Assembly: GCF_012958305.1 (NCBI RefSeq)
Contig: NZ_JABBYO010000012.1
Location: 124,001 to 188,000 of the forward strand
DNA: 64,000 nucleotides
Direction: 5' to 3'
From: Tautonia rosea
Lineage (GTDB): Bacteria; Planctomycetota; Planctomycetia; Isosphaerales; Isosphaeraceae
The notes below the pieces were generated by a model. That model saw only the letters and a program-made list of their open reading frames with translations, was not told the origin of the DNA and did not search any database. The first letter of the stretch is position 1. Each line of letters begins with the position of its first letter. The position numbers were made by a program, and so were the translations under genes. This document shows, one piece after another, positions 23,567 to 31,916 of this stretch.

Positions 23567-25000
23567 TCAGAACAGGCTGAGAATCGGTGCCCCTTCGGCC
23601 AGCAAGCTGAAGGGGCGTCCTTCACGATCGGTCGCTTCCAGGTCATCGATCCCCATGGCGTGATAGACTGTGTGGGTCACGTCGGCGGGAGTGACCGGTC
23701 GATCGGCAGGATAAGCGGCGATTCGATCGCTCGATCCGTACGTTTGCCCTCCCTGGACCCCGCCTCCGGCCATGAGCACGCTCATGCAGTGGGTCCAGTG
23801 GTCCCGACCCGCGCCGGATTCACCGCCGGATCTTGGGTCGCCGATTCGAGGCTTGCGGCCCATCTCGCTGGTCACCATGACCAGTGTTTCATCGAGCAGG
23901 CCGCGATCGTGCAGATCGCCCAGCAAGCCAGAAAGGGCCTGATCAAACTCGGGGAGAAGGAATTCCTTCAAGCAATTGAAGTTGTTTCCATGCGTGTCCC
24001 AGCCACCGGCACTCTTGCAGCGATTGGCGATGGCCTGGTCCTCGAGCCAGAAAACCGTGATGAACGGTACCCCGGCTTCGACCAGTCGGCGAGCCATGAG
24101 CAAGCTCATGCCATTAGTCGTCTCGCCGTATCGGGCTCGAACGGCTTCGGGTTCGTCGAGCAAGTCGAACGCGCGGGTCGTCTCGGCGGACGCCAGTAAT
24201 CCCAGCGCTTTTTCTTCATGAGTGGCGTAGGTTTGGACGGCTCGGACCTGATCGAGGTCGCGCCGGGCCTCGTCGATGGTGTTGAGCAAGGCCCGCCGCG
24301 CGTGTAATCGAGGGTGATTCACATCGGCCTGAAGCGTGAGCGCCGGCACCTGGAAGGTTAAGGGAGTGTCGCGATTCCCCATCAGATAGAGCGGGTCGTG
24401 TTCCACTCCGATCCGAGCGGCGAACTGACCGGGACGCGTGTAAGGCGCCCGGCTCGGCTTGTGAGGCAAGGTGATCGCGTTGATCAGGTTAGGGTGGGGA
24501 GGACGTCGGGACGCAACAACGCTTCCCATGAACGGCCAGTCATCGGGCTGGGGAGTTCGGTCGTTCCCCATGCTGAGGAAGGTCGGGTCGGGTTGATGAC
24601 CGGTCAATTGATAATAATAGCCTGCATGGTGATCGTTCGTGGAGACGGAGTTGCCGACTGAGTTGATCACTGCCAGATGCTGGGCCTGCTCGGCCAGTTT
24701 CGGGAGGTGTTCACAGAGCCGAACGCCGGGCACACGGGAGGCGATGGGTTGAAACGGGCCTCGGAATTCGGCCGGGGCATCGGGCTTCATGTCCCAGGTG
24801 TCGATGTGAGACGCTCCACCGCAGAGAAAGAACAAGATCGTCGATCGAGCTGACCTTTTCGGTTGTCCGGGATTGTTCGAGTCTCGTCCAAGGACCATTC
24901 CGGGAGTGCCGAACTGCAGACCAGCGACCCCCATCCCCGATGCGACGAGAAATGTTCTGCGTGAAGGTACTGCCCGATTCGAGTCGATTCTGCCTGACAT
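23567..25000 (-). CDS. DUF1501 domain-containing protein (Tat-exported), second copy
   Basis: A 477-residue DUF1501 protein. The twin-arginine signal is PSRRTFLVASGMGVAGL. Shared landmarks with the first copy are ILFFLCGGASHIDTWDMKP, GGWDTHGNNFN, VTSEMGRKPRIGDP and GAGRDHWTHCMSV. The two proteins are clearly distinct in sequence, so this is not a recent duplication. The nearest gene upstream on the same strand is a porin; no DUF1549/DUF1553 partner is present. It converges with the LamG/propeller gene only 25 nt away. Molecular function remains unknown for the family. Confidence 0.88.
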   Translation of the reverse strand: MSGRIDSNRAVPSRRTFLVASGMGVAGLQFGTPGMVLGRDSNNPGQPKRSARSTILFFLCGGASHIDTWDMKPDAPAEFRGPFQPIASRVPGVRLCEHLPKLAEQAQHLAVINSVGNSVSTNDHHAGYYYQLTGHQPDPTFLSMGNDRTPQPDDWPFMGSVVASRRPPHPNLINAITLPHKPSRAPYTRPGQFAARIGVEHDPLYLMGNRDTPLTFQVPALTLQADVNHPRLHARRALLNTIDEARRDLDQVRAVQTYATHEEKALGLLASAETTRAFDLLDEPEAVRARYGETTNGMSLLMARRLVEAGVPFITVFWLEDQAIANRCKSAGGWDTHGNNFNCLKEFLLPEFDQALSGLLGDLHDRGLLDETLVMVTSEMGRKPRIGDPRSGGESGAGRDHWTHCMSVLMAGGGVQGGQTYGSSDRIAAYPADRPVTPADVTHTVYHAMGIDDLEATDREGRPFSLLAEGAPILSLF

Positions 25001-25121
25001 CTCTCTCGTCTCCTGGCCCGTCGCACGCGTCCTGAGCGGTGGATTCCGTCATCGCGTCGGTTCTTGTGCGATTGTCCTTCGTCGGGCGGAACTCGTCCAC
25101 CCTGCAGCGAGAAATCGACGA

Positions 25122-26801
25122 TCAGAACCAGATCTGACAACGAATCCAGAACAGGTCGCTGCTCGAACGGCGGGTGCCGCTACGTTCGTTCAGCAAGACG
25201 GGGGAACCGAAGGCAGAACGCTGCCAATCGAAGTAGAATTTCACATAACGATTGGCGTACCAGTTGAAGCCGATATCCGTCATTACGATGTCTCGGGTCC
25301 AAAATTCTTCGTTGGCAAGCTCGAAGTCGAAGACCTCACGCCCGAGCTGCAACTGGCTGATTCGAGCGAAGACCTCGATGGCTCCGGGGCCATATAGTCC
25401 TTGTGTCGGCGCGAACGGTCGGAGCGGGACAATTGTGGTGCGAGCGTGTGGTTCCTCCCCGGTCAGGAACCGAGCGGCGGTGAGATGGTAGCCGATGACC
25501 GGAACGCTGGGCCGAAGGGAAAGGCCGAGCTTCTCGTACTGGTAACGACCTGCCTGAACCTCCGATTCAAACGACCATCCGCCCCCGTAATAGGCCAGGT
25601 GCAGTGCTCCCTGGAAGCGATCGCCGAACATGCGGACATCTTCCTCGAAATCGAGGAAGCTGATGGAAGCGGCGGAAGCCTCCCGGCTGTTCTCGGTGGC
25701 CTGAATAGAGGTTCGAAGCGGCATGGGCCGTTCTTCGTTATCCCTGATGGTCTGGCCCCCGGCGATCGATCCTCCGAGGTTCAGATATCGGAGTCTCGGG
25801 AAGCGTTCCGTCAACAAGAAGGGTCGCCAGTTGAGATAGCCCGCAGCCTCTCGAGTCGAGTTGGTGTCGGCGATTCCGAGGATTCCTCCCGAGAATCCTC
25901 CCACGGCATATTCCAGGCGACCGTCCCCAAGGTATCCCCAGGCCATTAGCCCTGCCTGTCGAGAGAGACCGAAGTTCAGGGGATAAAGCGATCGCTCGGG
26001 AGTGATGAAGTAGGGTTCGAGGTGGTCATACCAGTCAAAGCTGTAGGGAACGAGCGATCGCCCGAACTTGATCTGAAATCCTTCGTTGAAGCGAAAGTTC
26101 ACAAATCCGTCGAGCAGGTCGAGCACGCCTTCCAGGCTGCGCTGGAACGAGACTTCGTACTCGATGGGCCGTGTGAGATGACCGGCAAGGTAGAATCGGG
26201 TCCGAGGCAGAAAAAGGCCGCTTGTGGCCGGATCGAGATCGCCGGGTGCATACGTTTTGAAGTCGACCTGATTGAGGACCCGCACACCAAGGCTCAGCTC
26301 TTCGTCCGGCGTGAACAGCTCGAACCCCTCACCGACCTTTCCGAGGAGTCGAGGCTCGCTTCCCGGGGCGAAGATGGGAAAGGCTCGACCTGGCCCGACG
26401 ATAATCCGATCGAGCCCCTCGTTGGCCTCTCGATCTGCGAACGGGTCAGGTTCTTCTGCGGATCGTAATACGGAGGCTTGAGCCGGTTCGACGAGGGTGT
26501 CGGTCGGTTCATTGAGGCGATCGAGGAGGCGGTGGTACTGGTCCTCAAGCTCCTGGTAGCGTTGGTCACGTTCGGCTTCGCGACTCAAGACCGCGTTGTA
26601 CTGTTCCAGAAGTCGATGGTTCAGTTCTTCGAGCCGCCGCACCCGTTCGGCGAGCGCTTCTGGCTGATCCGTCTCCGAGTGGGGAATCGCAGCCGAGGGG
26701 ACGTCATCAAGCAACGGGGCGGGATTGGCCCTCGTCATCGGCAAGGCCGATCCGAGGAAGAGTGCGAGCCAGACGGATCGCCTCCAGTCGGAATTCGGCA
26801 C
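25122..26801 (-). CDS. Porin of the O/P type (phosphate-selective-porin-like)
   Basis: A 559-residue outer-membrane protein. It has a signal peptide (SVWLALFLGSALPMTRA), a coiled-coil segment at about residues 48-98 that may trimerise, then a long beta-barrel rich in alternating aromatic and polar residues and ending in Phe (RCQIWF), the usual OmpA/porin insertion signal. Phrases such as TPDEELSLGVRVLNQVDFK, TRFYLAGHLTRPIEYEVSF and FKIKFGRS-like IKFGRSLVPYSFDWYD match the O/P porin pattern. It probably passes anionic solutes. It is 121 nt upstream of the DUF1501 gene on the same strand and divergent from the AMP nucleosidase gene. Confidence 0.8.
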   Translation of the reverse strand: MPNSDWRRSVWLALFLGSALPMTRANPAPLLDDVPSAAIPHSETDQPEALAERVRRLEELNHRLLEQYNAVLSREAERDQRYQELEDQYHRLLDRLNEPTDTLVEPAQASVLRSAEEPDPFADREANEGLDRIIVGPGRAFPIFAPGSEPRLLGKVGEGFELFTPDEELSLGVRVLNQVDFKTYAPGDLDPATSGLFLPRTRFYLAGHLTRPIEYEVSFQRSLEGVLDLLDGFVNFRFNEGFQIKFGRSLVPYSFDWYDHLEPYFITPERSLYPLNFGLSRQAGLMAWGYLGDGRLEYAVGGFSGGILGIADTNSTREAAGYLNWRPFLLTERFPRLRYLNLGGSIAGGQTIRDNEERPMPLRTSIQATENSREASAASISFLDFEEDVRMFGDRFQGALHLAYYGGGWSFESEVQAGRYQYEKLGLSLRPSVPVIGYHLTAARFLTGEEPHARTTIVPLRPFAPTQGLYGPGAIEVFARISQLQLGREVFDFELANEEFWTRDIVMTDIGFNWYANRYVKFYFDWQRSAFGSPVLLNERSGTRRSSSDLFWIRCQIWF

Positions 26802-27028
26802 GATGACTCCTCGGTTCGAGGTCGGTCTAAGACTCGGTTCCCGTGAACCGTGATCCGAGACGGGTCGTTCATCTCTTCATCGGCAGCACAGACCTGAACG
26901 CTTGAGTCGATTCTTTCGAATTTTCCGAGGAGTTCGATGCGTAGGATTTGCGCGATGGGCCGTTGGTCGTGGTATTCTGTCGAACTCAGGAATCCGAGTG
27001 GCGGAGTGACGAGTCGGGGGCTGCTTCT

Positions 27029-27799
27029 GTGAAGACGAAGGTTGAGATCGTTCGCGATTGGTTGCCTCGATACACGGGTCGTCCCCTCGACCAGTTTGGC
27101 CAGTACGTCCTGCTGACGAATTTCCTTCACTATGTCGAACTGTTTGCGCAACGCTTTGACGTCGAGATTCTGGGACGCGATCGACCGATGCAATCGGCCG
27201 AGGCCGAGAACCTGACGATCCTGAACTTCGGCATGGGAAGCGCGATGGCCGCAACGGTCATGGATCTGCTTCTGGCGATCGAACCGAAGGCCGTGCTCTT
27301 TCTGGGAAAGTGCGGCGGGCTGAAAAAAACAAAGGTGGGGGATTTTGTACTTCCAATCGCGGCGATCCGGGGCGAAGGAACGAGCAATGATTATATGCCC
27401 CCGGAAATTCCGGCCCTGCCGTCGTTCCGACTTCAACGCGCGGTCTCTTCAACCATCGTTCGACACCACCGCGACTACTGGACCGGAACCGTTTACACGA
27501 CCAATCGACGGGTTTGGGAGCATGACTCCGCCTTCAAGGCCTATCTCCGCAGGACGAGGGCGCTAGGGATCGACATGGAGACGGCAACGATTTTCATCGT
27601 CGGCTTTGTCAATCATATTCCCAAAGGGGCATTGCTTCTCGTTTCAGACAACCCGATGACTCCTGAGGGGGTGAAATCGGCTCGGAGTGATCGCACCGTC
27701 TCCGAAAAATATGTGATTCCGCACCTGGAAATCGGGATCGACGCCCTGATTGAGCTTCGCGATTCTGGAGAGTCGGTCAAACACCTTCGTTTTGAATGA
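27029..27799 (+). CDS. amn: AMP nucleosidase
   Basis: A 256-residue enzyme of the purine phosphorylase fold that cleaves AMP to adenine and ribose 5-phosphate, important in purine salvage. Recognisable segments are VRDWLPRYTGRPLDQFGQY, DRPMQSAEAENLTILNFG, LFLGKCGGLKKTKVGDFV, GTSNDYMPPE and GIDMETATIF (the catalytic/ribose-binding Met-Glu-Thr). It is the short form, lacking the N-terminal domain of the E. coli enzyme. GTG 27029 is chosen because the conserved N-terminus KTKVEIVRDWLPRYTG starts there. It is followed closely by cutC. Confidence 0.88.
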   Translation: MKTKVEIVRDWLPRYTGRPLDQFGQYVLLTNFLHYVELFAQRFDVEILGRDRPMQSAEAENLTILNFGMGSAMAATVMDLLLAIEPKAVLFLGKCGGLKKTKVGDFVLPIAAIRGEGTSNDYMPPEIPALPSFRLQRAVSSTIVRHHRDYWTGTVYTTNRRVWEHDSAFKAYLRRTRALGIDMETATIFIVGFVNHIPKGALLLVSDNPMTPEGVKSARSDRTVSEKYVIPHLEIGIDALIELRDSGESVKHLRFE

Positions 27800-27822
27800 T
27801 CCCCTGCAGGAGCGATCTGGCA

Positions 27823-28521
27823 ATGTCCCGGTTGACCGTTGAGATTTGCGTGGAGGGCCTTTCCTCTGCGCTGGCCGCGGGAGCGGGTGGAGCGGACCGT
27901 GTCGAGCTCTGTGAACATCTGGCCGTGGGGGGAGTGACCCCGTCGGCTGGGGCTATTGCACTTGCCTGTCGATCGTTGACGATTCCGGTCCATGTGCTCA
28001 TTCGGCCAGGAGGAGGTGACTTTGTCGTCTCCGAGGTCGAATTTCAGGCGATGAGGCACGACATTGCGACCGCCCGATCGCTCGGGGCCGCTGGCGTCGT
28101 CCTGGGAGTCCTCAGGCCCGACGGGACGATTGATCAGGAACGCTCGGGTGCGCTCATTGCCGATGCCAGGCCGATGTCGGTGACGTTTCATCGTGCCTTC
28201 GACCAGGTACCGGACCCATTCGAGGCCCTGGAAACGCTGATTGATCTGGGAGTGGATCGGGTCTTGACCTCTGGTCAGGCGGAATCGGCACGATTGGGGA
28301 TCTCGGTCCTTGCCGAGCTCCATGCTCGGTCGGCAGGACGGATCATTGTCCTGGCGGGGGGCCGGATCCGAGCGTCTGATGTGCAATCGTTGGTTGCACC
28401 CGGATTGAGCGAACTTCATCTCGGTTCCGCCGCATGTGAAGCTGGGAGAACCGACGTCGAGGCGGTTCGACGGATCATGAAGACCGTCAACGAGTGCAAT
28501 CACTCTGATCTCGAACCCTAA
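27823..28521 (+). CDS. cutC: CutC-family copper homeostasis protein
   Basis: A 232-residue TIM-barrel protein of the CutC family, linked to copper handling though its exact biochemical role is debated. Diagnostic stretches are LTVEICVEGLSSALAAGAGG, ADRVELCEHLAVGGVTPS, VHVLIRPGGGDFV, VLGVLRPDGTID, FHRAFDQVPDP and RVLTSGQ. The start at 27823 has AGGAG 10 nt upstream; an earlier ATG at 27796 overlaps the amn stop (ATGA). Either way the gene is in one transcript with amn. Confidence 0.9.
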   Translation: MSRLTVEICVEGLSSALAAGAGGADRVELCEHLAVGGVTPSAGAIALACRSLTIPVHVLIRPGGGDFVVSEVEFQAMRHDIATARSLGAAGVVLGVLRPDGTIDQERSGALIADARPMSVTFHRAFDQVPDPFEALETLIDLGVDRVLTSGQAESARLGISVLAELHARSAGRIIVLAGGRIRASDVQSLVAPGLSELHLGSAACEAGRTDVEAVRRIMKTVNECNHSDLEP

Positions 28522-28666
28522 CGAACAGCCCCGCAACCTCCACGGGTGGCGACAGGATTGAGGAATCGAGACCCTTGCGACCCGTTGCGATCGAGGGCAT
28601 TTTTTTGGGTATCGCACGATTCGAGACGTTTCCAACACGGGTTCGCAACGAGAAGGACTGAATCGA

Positions 28667-30184
28667 ATGCTTCAATTTCGTATGAGCCGCCAAACCGTTC
28701 CGTTAGTGCTGGCGAGCTTGGTGGTCGGGATGATGCTTGCTGTGGGATCGAGCCAGGCAATGGGGGCGGATCGACCGAACATCCTGTTTGCGATTGCGGA
28801 TGATTGGTCTGCTGACCATGCGGGAGCATACGGTTGCTCGTGGGTGAAAACACCTGCATTTGATCGAGTGGCGCGGGAAGGAGTCTTGTTCAAGCACTGT
28901 TTCACCTCCAATCCGAAATGCTCGCCGTGCCGGGCCAGCATCCTGACAGGACGAAACACCTGGCAACTGGAGGAGGCGTGCTGCCACTTCGGACTGTTTC
29001 CTGCAAAGTGGGCTGTTTACCCGGACCTTCTCGAAGAGAGCGGATATTTTGTTGGCTATACGGGGAAAGGCTGGGGACCAGGTGATTTCGAGGCCGGCGG
29101 ATTCTCACGGAATCCGGCTGGACCGAATTTCAGCGAGCACCGAGCGCCGCCTCCGTATCGGGCCATGGCGAATGTTGACTACGCCAGGAATTTCGAGGCG
29201 TTTCTTGAAGCCCGAGAATCTGATCAGCCGTTCTGCTTCTGGTACGGCGGATTCGAACCCCATCGCGATTACGAGGCAGGAGCTGGATTACGCGCCGGAC
29301 GCGATCCGCAAGCGGTTGAGGTTCCGTCTTACTATCCCGATCACCCCACGATCCGCAGTGATCTTCTCGATTACGGCCTTGAGGTGGAATGGTTTGATAC
29401 GCATCTGGGGCGCATGCTCGACCATCTGGAGTCGATCGGAGAGCTTGAGAACACGATCATCGTGGTGACCTCAGATCATGGTATGCCGTTCCCGAGGGTC
29501 AAAGGCCAGATTTATGATCATGGATTCCGGCTCCCTCTCGCAGTGCGATGGGGAGCCCGTGTGGCTCCAGGGAGAACGATCGAGGATTTTCTCAACGTTC
29601 GAGATGTTGCTCCCACGTTTCTGGAGGCGGCCGGCGTGCCGATTCCAGATTCGATGACGGGTCAGAGTTTTCTCAAGACGCTAACGGGACAGGGTTCGGG
29701 GTGGGTTGAGCCGTCGAGGAACCGCATGCTCATCGGGAAGGAACGGCATGACCTGGGCCGTCCCGACGACCTCGGATACCCCGTTCGAGCGATTCGAACA
29801 CCCGAGTACCTCTACATTCACAATTTCGAACCGGATCGTTGGCCTGTCGGGAATCCCGAAACCTCCTATCCGAATTGTGACAATAGCCCGACGAAGACAT
29901 TGCTCACCTTTCGGTTCGACGAGTTCTACCGTCTTTGCTTCGGCAAACGGCCGAGGGAAGAGTTTTATGTCCTCGCGGATGACCCCGACTGCGTCACCAA
30001 TCGAGCGTCTGATCCCGCGCTTCGAGCCGTCAAGGAATCCCTTCGGGACGAAATGGAATCGACCTTGCGCGCAGAGGGGGACCCTCGGATGTTCGGACTC
30101 GGTTGGATGTTCGATACCTATGATTACGTAGGAGCTCGAAACCACTCGTATGCCAACTGGCTGAACCATCATCGAGAGGAGTGA
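28667..30184 (+). CDS. Secreted sulfatase (formylglycine type)
   Basis: A 505-residue arylsulfatase-family enzyme that removes sulfate from a carbohydrate or related ester in the periplasm or outside the cell. A signal peptide (VPLVLASLVVGMMLAVG, cleavage near AMG) precedes PNILFAIADDWSADH with the metal Asp pair. Cys85 in CSPCRASILTGR is in the C-x-P-x-R site modified to formylglycine. Further metal ligands lie in IIVVTSDHGMPFP and IYDHGFRLPLAVRW. AAGGA precedes the ATG. Heparan N-sulfatase-like relatives are numerous in planctomycetes, reflecting degradation of sulfated polysaccharides. The anaerobic or FGE maturation enzyme is not in the window. Confidence 0.92.
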   Translation: MLQFRMSRQTVPLVLASLVVGMMLAVGSSQAMGADRPNILFAIADDWSADHAGAYGCSWVKTPAFDRVAREGVLFKHCFTSNPKCSPCRASILTGRNTWQLEEACCHFGLFPAKWAVYPDLLEESGYFVGYTGKGWGPGDFEAGGFSRNPAGPNFSEHRAPPPYRAMANVDYARNFEAFLEARESDQPFCFWYGGFEPHRDYEAGAGLRAGRDPQAVEVPSYYPDHPTIRSDLLDYGLEVEWFDTHLGRMLDHLESIGELENTIIVVTSDHGMPFPRVKGQIYDHGFRLPLAVRWGARVAPGRTIEDFLNVRDVAPTFLEAAGVPIPDSMTGQSFLKTLTGQGSGWVEPSRNRMLIGKERHDLGRPDDLGYPVRAIRTPEYLYIHNFEPDRWPVGNPETSYPNCDNSPTKTLLTFRFDEFYRLCFGKRPREEFYVLADDPDCVTNRASDPALRAVKESLRDEMESTLRAEGDPRMFGLGWMFDTYDYVGARNHSYANWLNHHREE

Positions 30185-30344
30185 TTGAGGGATCTCCTGG
30201 CCCTCGCATCCTGGCGGTGGAGCTTCTCCGCCGCAATCAGTTGGGGCTCATCCTCGTTCCGTCGCACCTTCCTGGTTGCGTACAGTAGAAGAGACGTTGG
30301 CTTCGTCACAGTGATGGGCCGGTGGGACCGAGGGTGAGGGAGAC

Positions 30345-31916
30345 ATGTGGGAATCATTCACGGCAGGTGCCCAGCGCGTTCTTCAACGCGCCGAGCAGGT
30401 TGCCCGATTGCGTCGATCCGAGTCCGTGGAGCCCATCGATCTCCTTGTCGCATTGATCGAAGAGACCGAAAGCCGGGCTGCGGTGATGATCACCGAGTTT
30501 GGCATCTCGCTTGAGCAACTTCGAACAGTTGCTGAGCCGTTGGACGCTCAGGCAGTTGAGGATGAACGAGCGACCTGGGAGGGAGTGGAGGATGCCGTCG
30601 GTCTTCCTCACTCTCATGCGATGCGATTGACCCTGACCGAAGCCACGCTTCGGGCGCGATCGTTGGATCGTTCGCAAGCGATTGGAACCGAGCATTTGCT
30701 CGTCGGTTTGCTCGGCTCCAACGATCCGGTCGCGGCTCATCTCATTGAGGCAGGGCTTCAGGTCGATGTCTTGATGGAGCGGATTGCCGGGGTCAACGCC
30801 ATTGAGTCGGGGCCGATCCCGATGTCTGAGGATCTTCCTGCCCCTGTTCTTGCCGATCCGGGAGAAGTAGCCGATCTGGCTCGCATTCTCGACGCGTCGG
30901 CCAACCGGGCTCGGGAAGGTCTTCGAGTGATCGAAGACTACGTGCGTTTCGTGCTCAATGATCCTGCCCTGACCCGACGGCTCAAGGATGTCCGCCATCG
31001 CTTTGGCGAGGCGATTCGTGGTTTTGACTCCGACTGGCTGATCACGGCGCGCGACACTCCAAACGATGTCGGTACGCACATCATGGCCAGCGATGAGGGT
31101 TCTCGCGAACACCCCCGGGCCGTCCTCACCGCGAATTTTAAGCGCACTGCGGAAGCTTTGCGTACGTTGGAGGAATACACGAAGGTCTTTGATCAATGGC
31201 TCTCGGGTCGCTTCGAAATCTTGCGTTATGATGTCTATACTCTTGAAAAGCGCGTGATGGCGGCCGTGGTGGCCCGAGGTGGACTTGATGGGGCCCGTTT
31301 GTATGTGCTGGTAGGAGGGCTTCCGACCCTCGGCGACCTGACCTGGATCGTCGAGGAGGCAATTGCGGGAGGTGCCGACGTAATCCAGTACCGGGAGAAA
31401 GGACTCTCCGATCGAGTCATGCTTGAACGTGCCCGCGAGGTCCGCATTCTCACGGCTCGCGCGGGTGTGCGCTTCATCATGAACGATCGGCCGGATCTGG
31501 CTCGGCTTGCGTCGGCCGATGGGGTGCACCTGGGTCAGGATGACCTTTCTGTGCGTGATGTGCGTCGCGTCGTTGGCCCGAACATGGTGATCGGTGTCTC
31601 GACCCATGAGCCGGTACAGTGTGATGCGGCGATTCGTGACGGCGCAAACTACCTGGGTGTTGGTCCCGTTTTCCCAAGTCAAACCAAGGTTTTCGACGCC
31701 TTCGCCGGTCTGGCCTACGTTCGGCATGTGGCTGAGGAAACCACCCTCCCCTGGTTCGCGATTGGGGGAATCACCGAGGAGAATCTGGACGAAGTGCTCG
31801 ACGCCGGAGCAACTCGGATTGCAGTCTCGTCTGCAGTGGTCCGAGCCGATCGTCCTCGGCGAGCCTCTCAGGCGTTCAAGACTCGGATCGTCGAGCGACG
31901 GGAAATGGAGCCATGA
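30345..31916 (+). CDS. thiE: Thiamine-phosphate synthase with N-terminal Clp_N (Clp R) domain
   Basis: A 523-residue fusion. Residues 1-150 hold two Clp_N repeats (MWESFTAGAQRVLQRAEQ, then LTEATLRARSLDRSQAIG and TEHLLVGLLG) as in ClpA/ClpC, where the domain binds adaptors or substrates. Residues about 175-305 are the ThiE-associated N-terminal domain (ARILDASANRAREGLRVIED, LRTLEEYTKVFD). Residues about 315-515 are thiamine phosphate synthase, with VIQYREKGLSD, FIMNDRPDLA, GVHLGQDDL, GVGPVFPSQTK and WFAIGGI. It joins HMP-PP and thiazole phosphate to thiamine phosphate. The Clp_N part is unexpected. Its TGA overlaps the ATG of the next gene (ATGA). Confidence 0.85.
   Translation: MWESFTAGAQRVLQRAEQVARLRRSESVEPIDLLVALIEETESRAAVMITEFGISLEQLRTVAEPLDAQAVEDERATWEGVEDAVGLPHSHAMRLTLTEATLRARSLDRSQAIGTEHLLVGLLGSNDPVAAHLIEAGLQVDVLMERIAGVNAIESGPIPMSEDLPAPVLADPGEVADLARILDASANRAREGLRVIEDYVRFVLNDPALTRRLKDVRHRFGEAIRGFDSDWLITARDTPNDVGTHIMASDEGSREHPRAVLTANFKRTAEALRTLEEYTKVFDQWLSGRFEILRYDVYTLEKRVMAAVVARGGLDGARLYVLVGGLPTLGDLTWIVEEAIAGGADVIQYREKGLSDRVMLERAREVRILTARAGVRFIMNDRPDLARLASADGVHLGQDDLSVRDVRRVVGPNMVIGVSTHEPVQCDAAIRDGANYLGVGPVFPSQTKVFDAFAGLAYVRHVAEETTLPWFAIGGITEENLDEVLDAGATRIAVSSAVVRADRPRRASQAFKTRIVERREMEP

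Noticed and set aside
30185-30344. TPP riboswitch upstream of the thiE fusion
   Set aside because: No CUGAGA or ACCUGAUCUGG-like core is present in the 160-nt gap.
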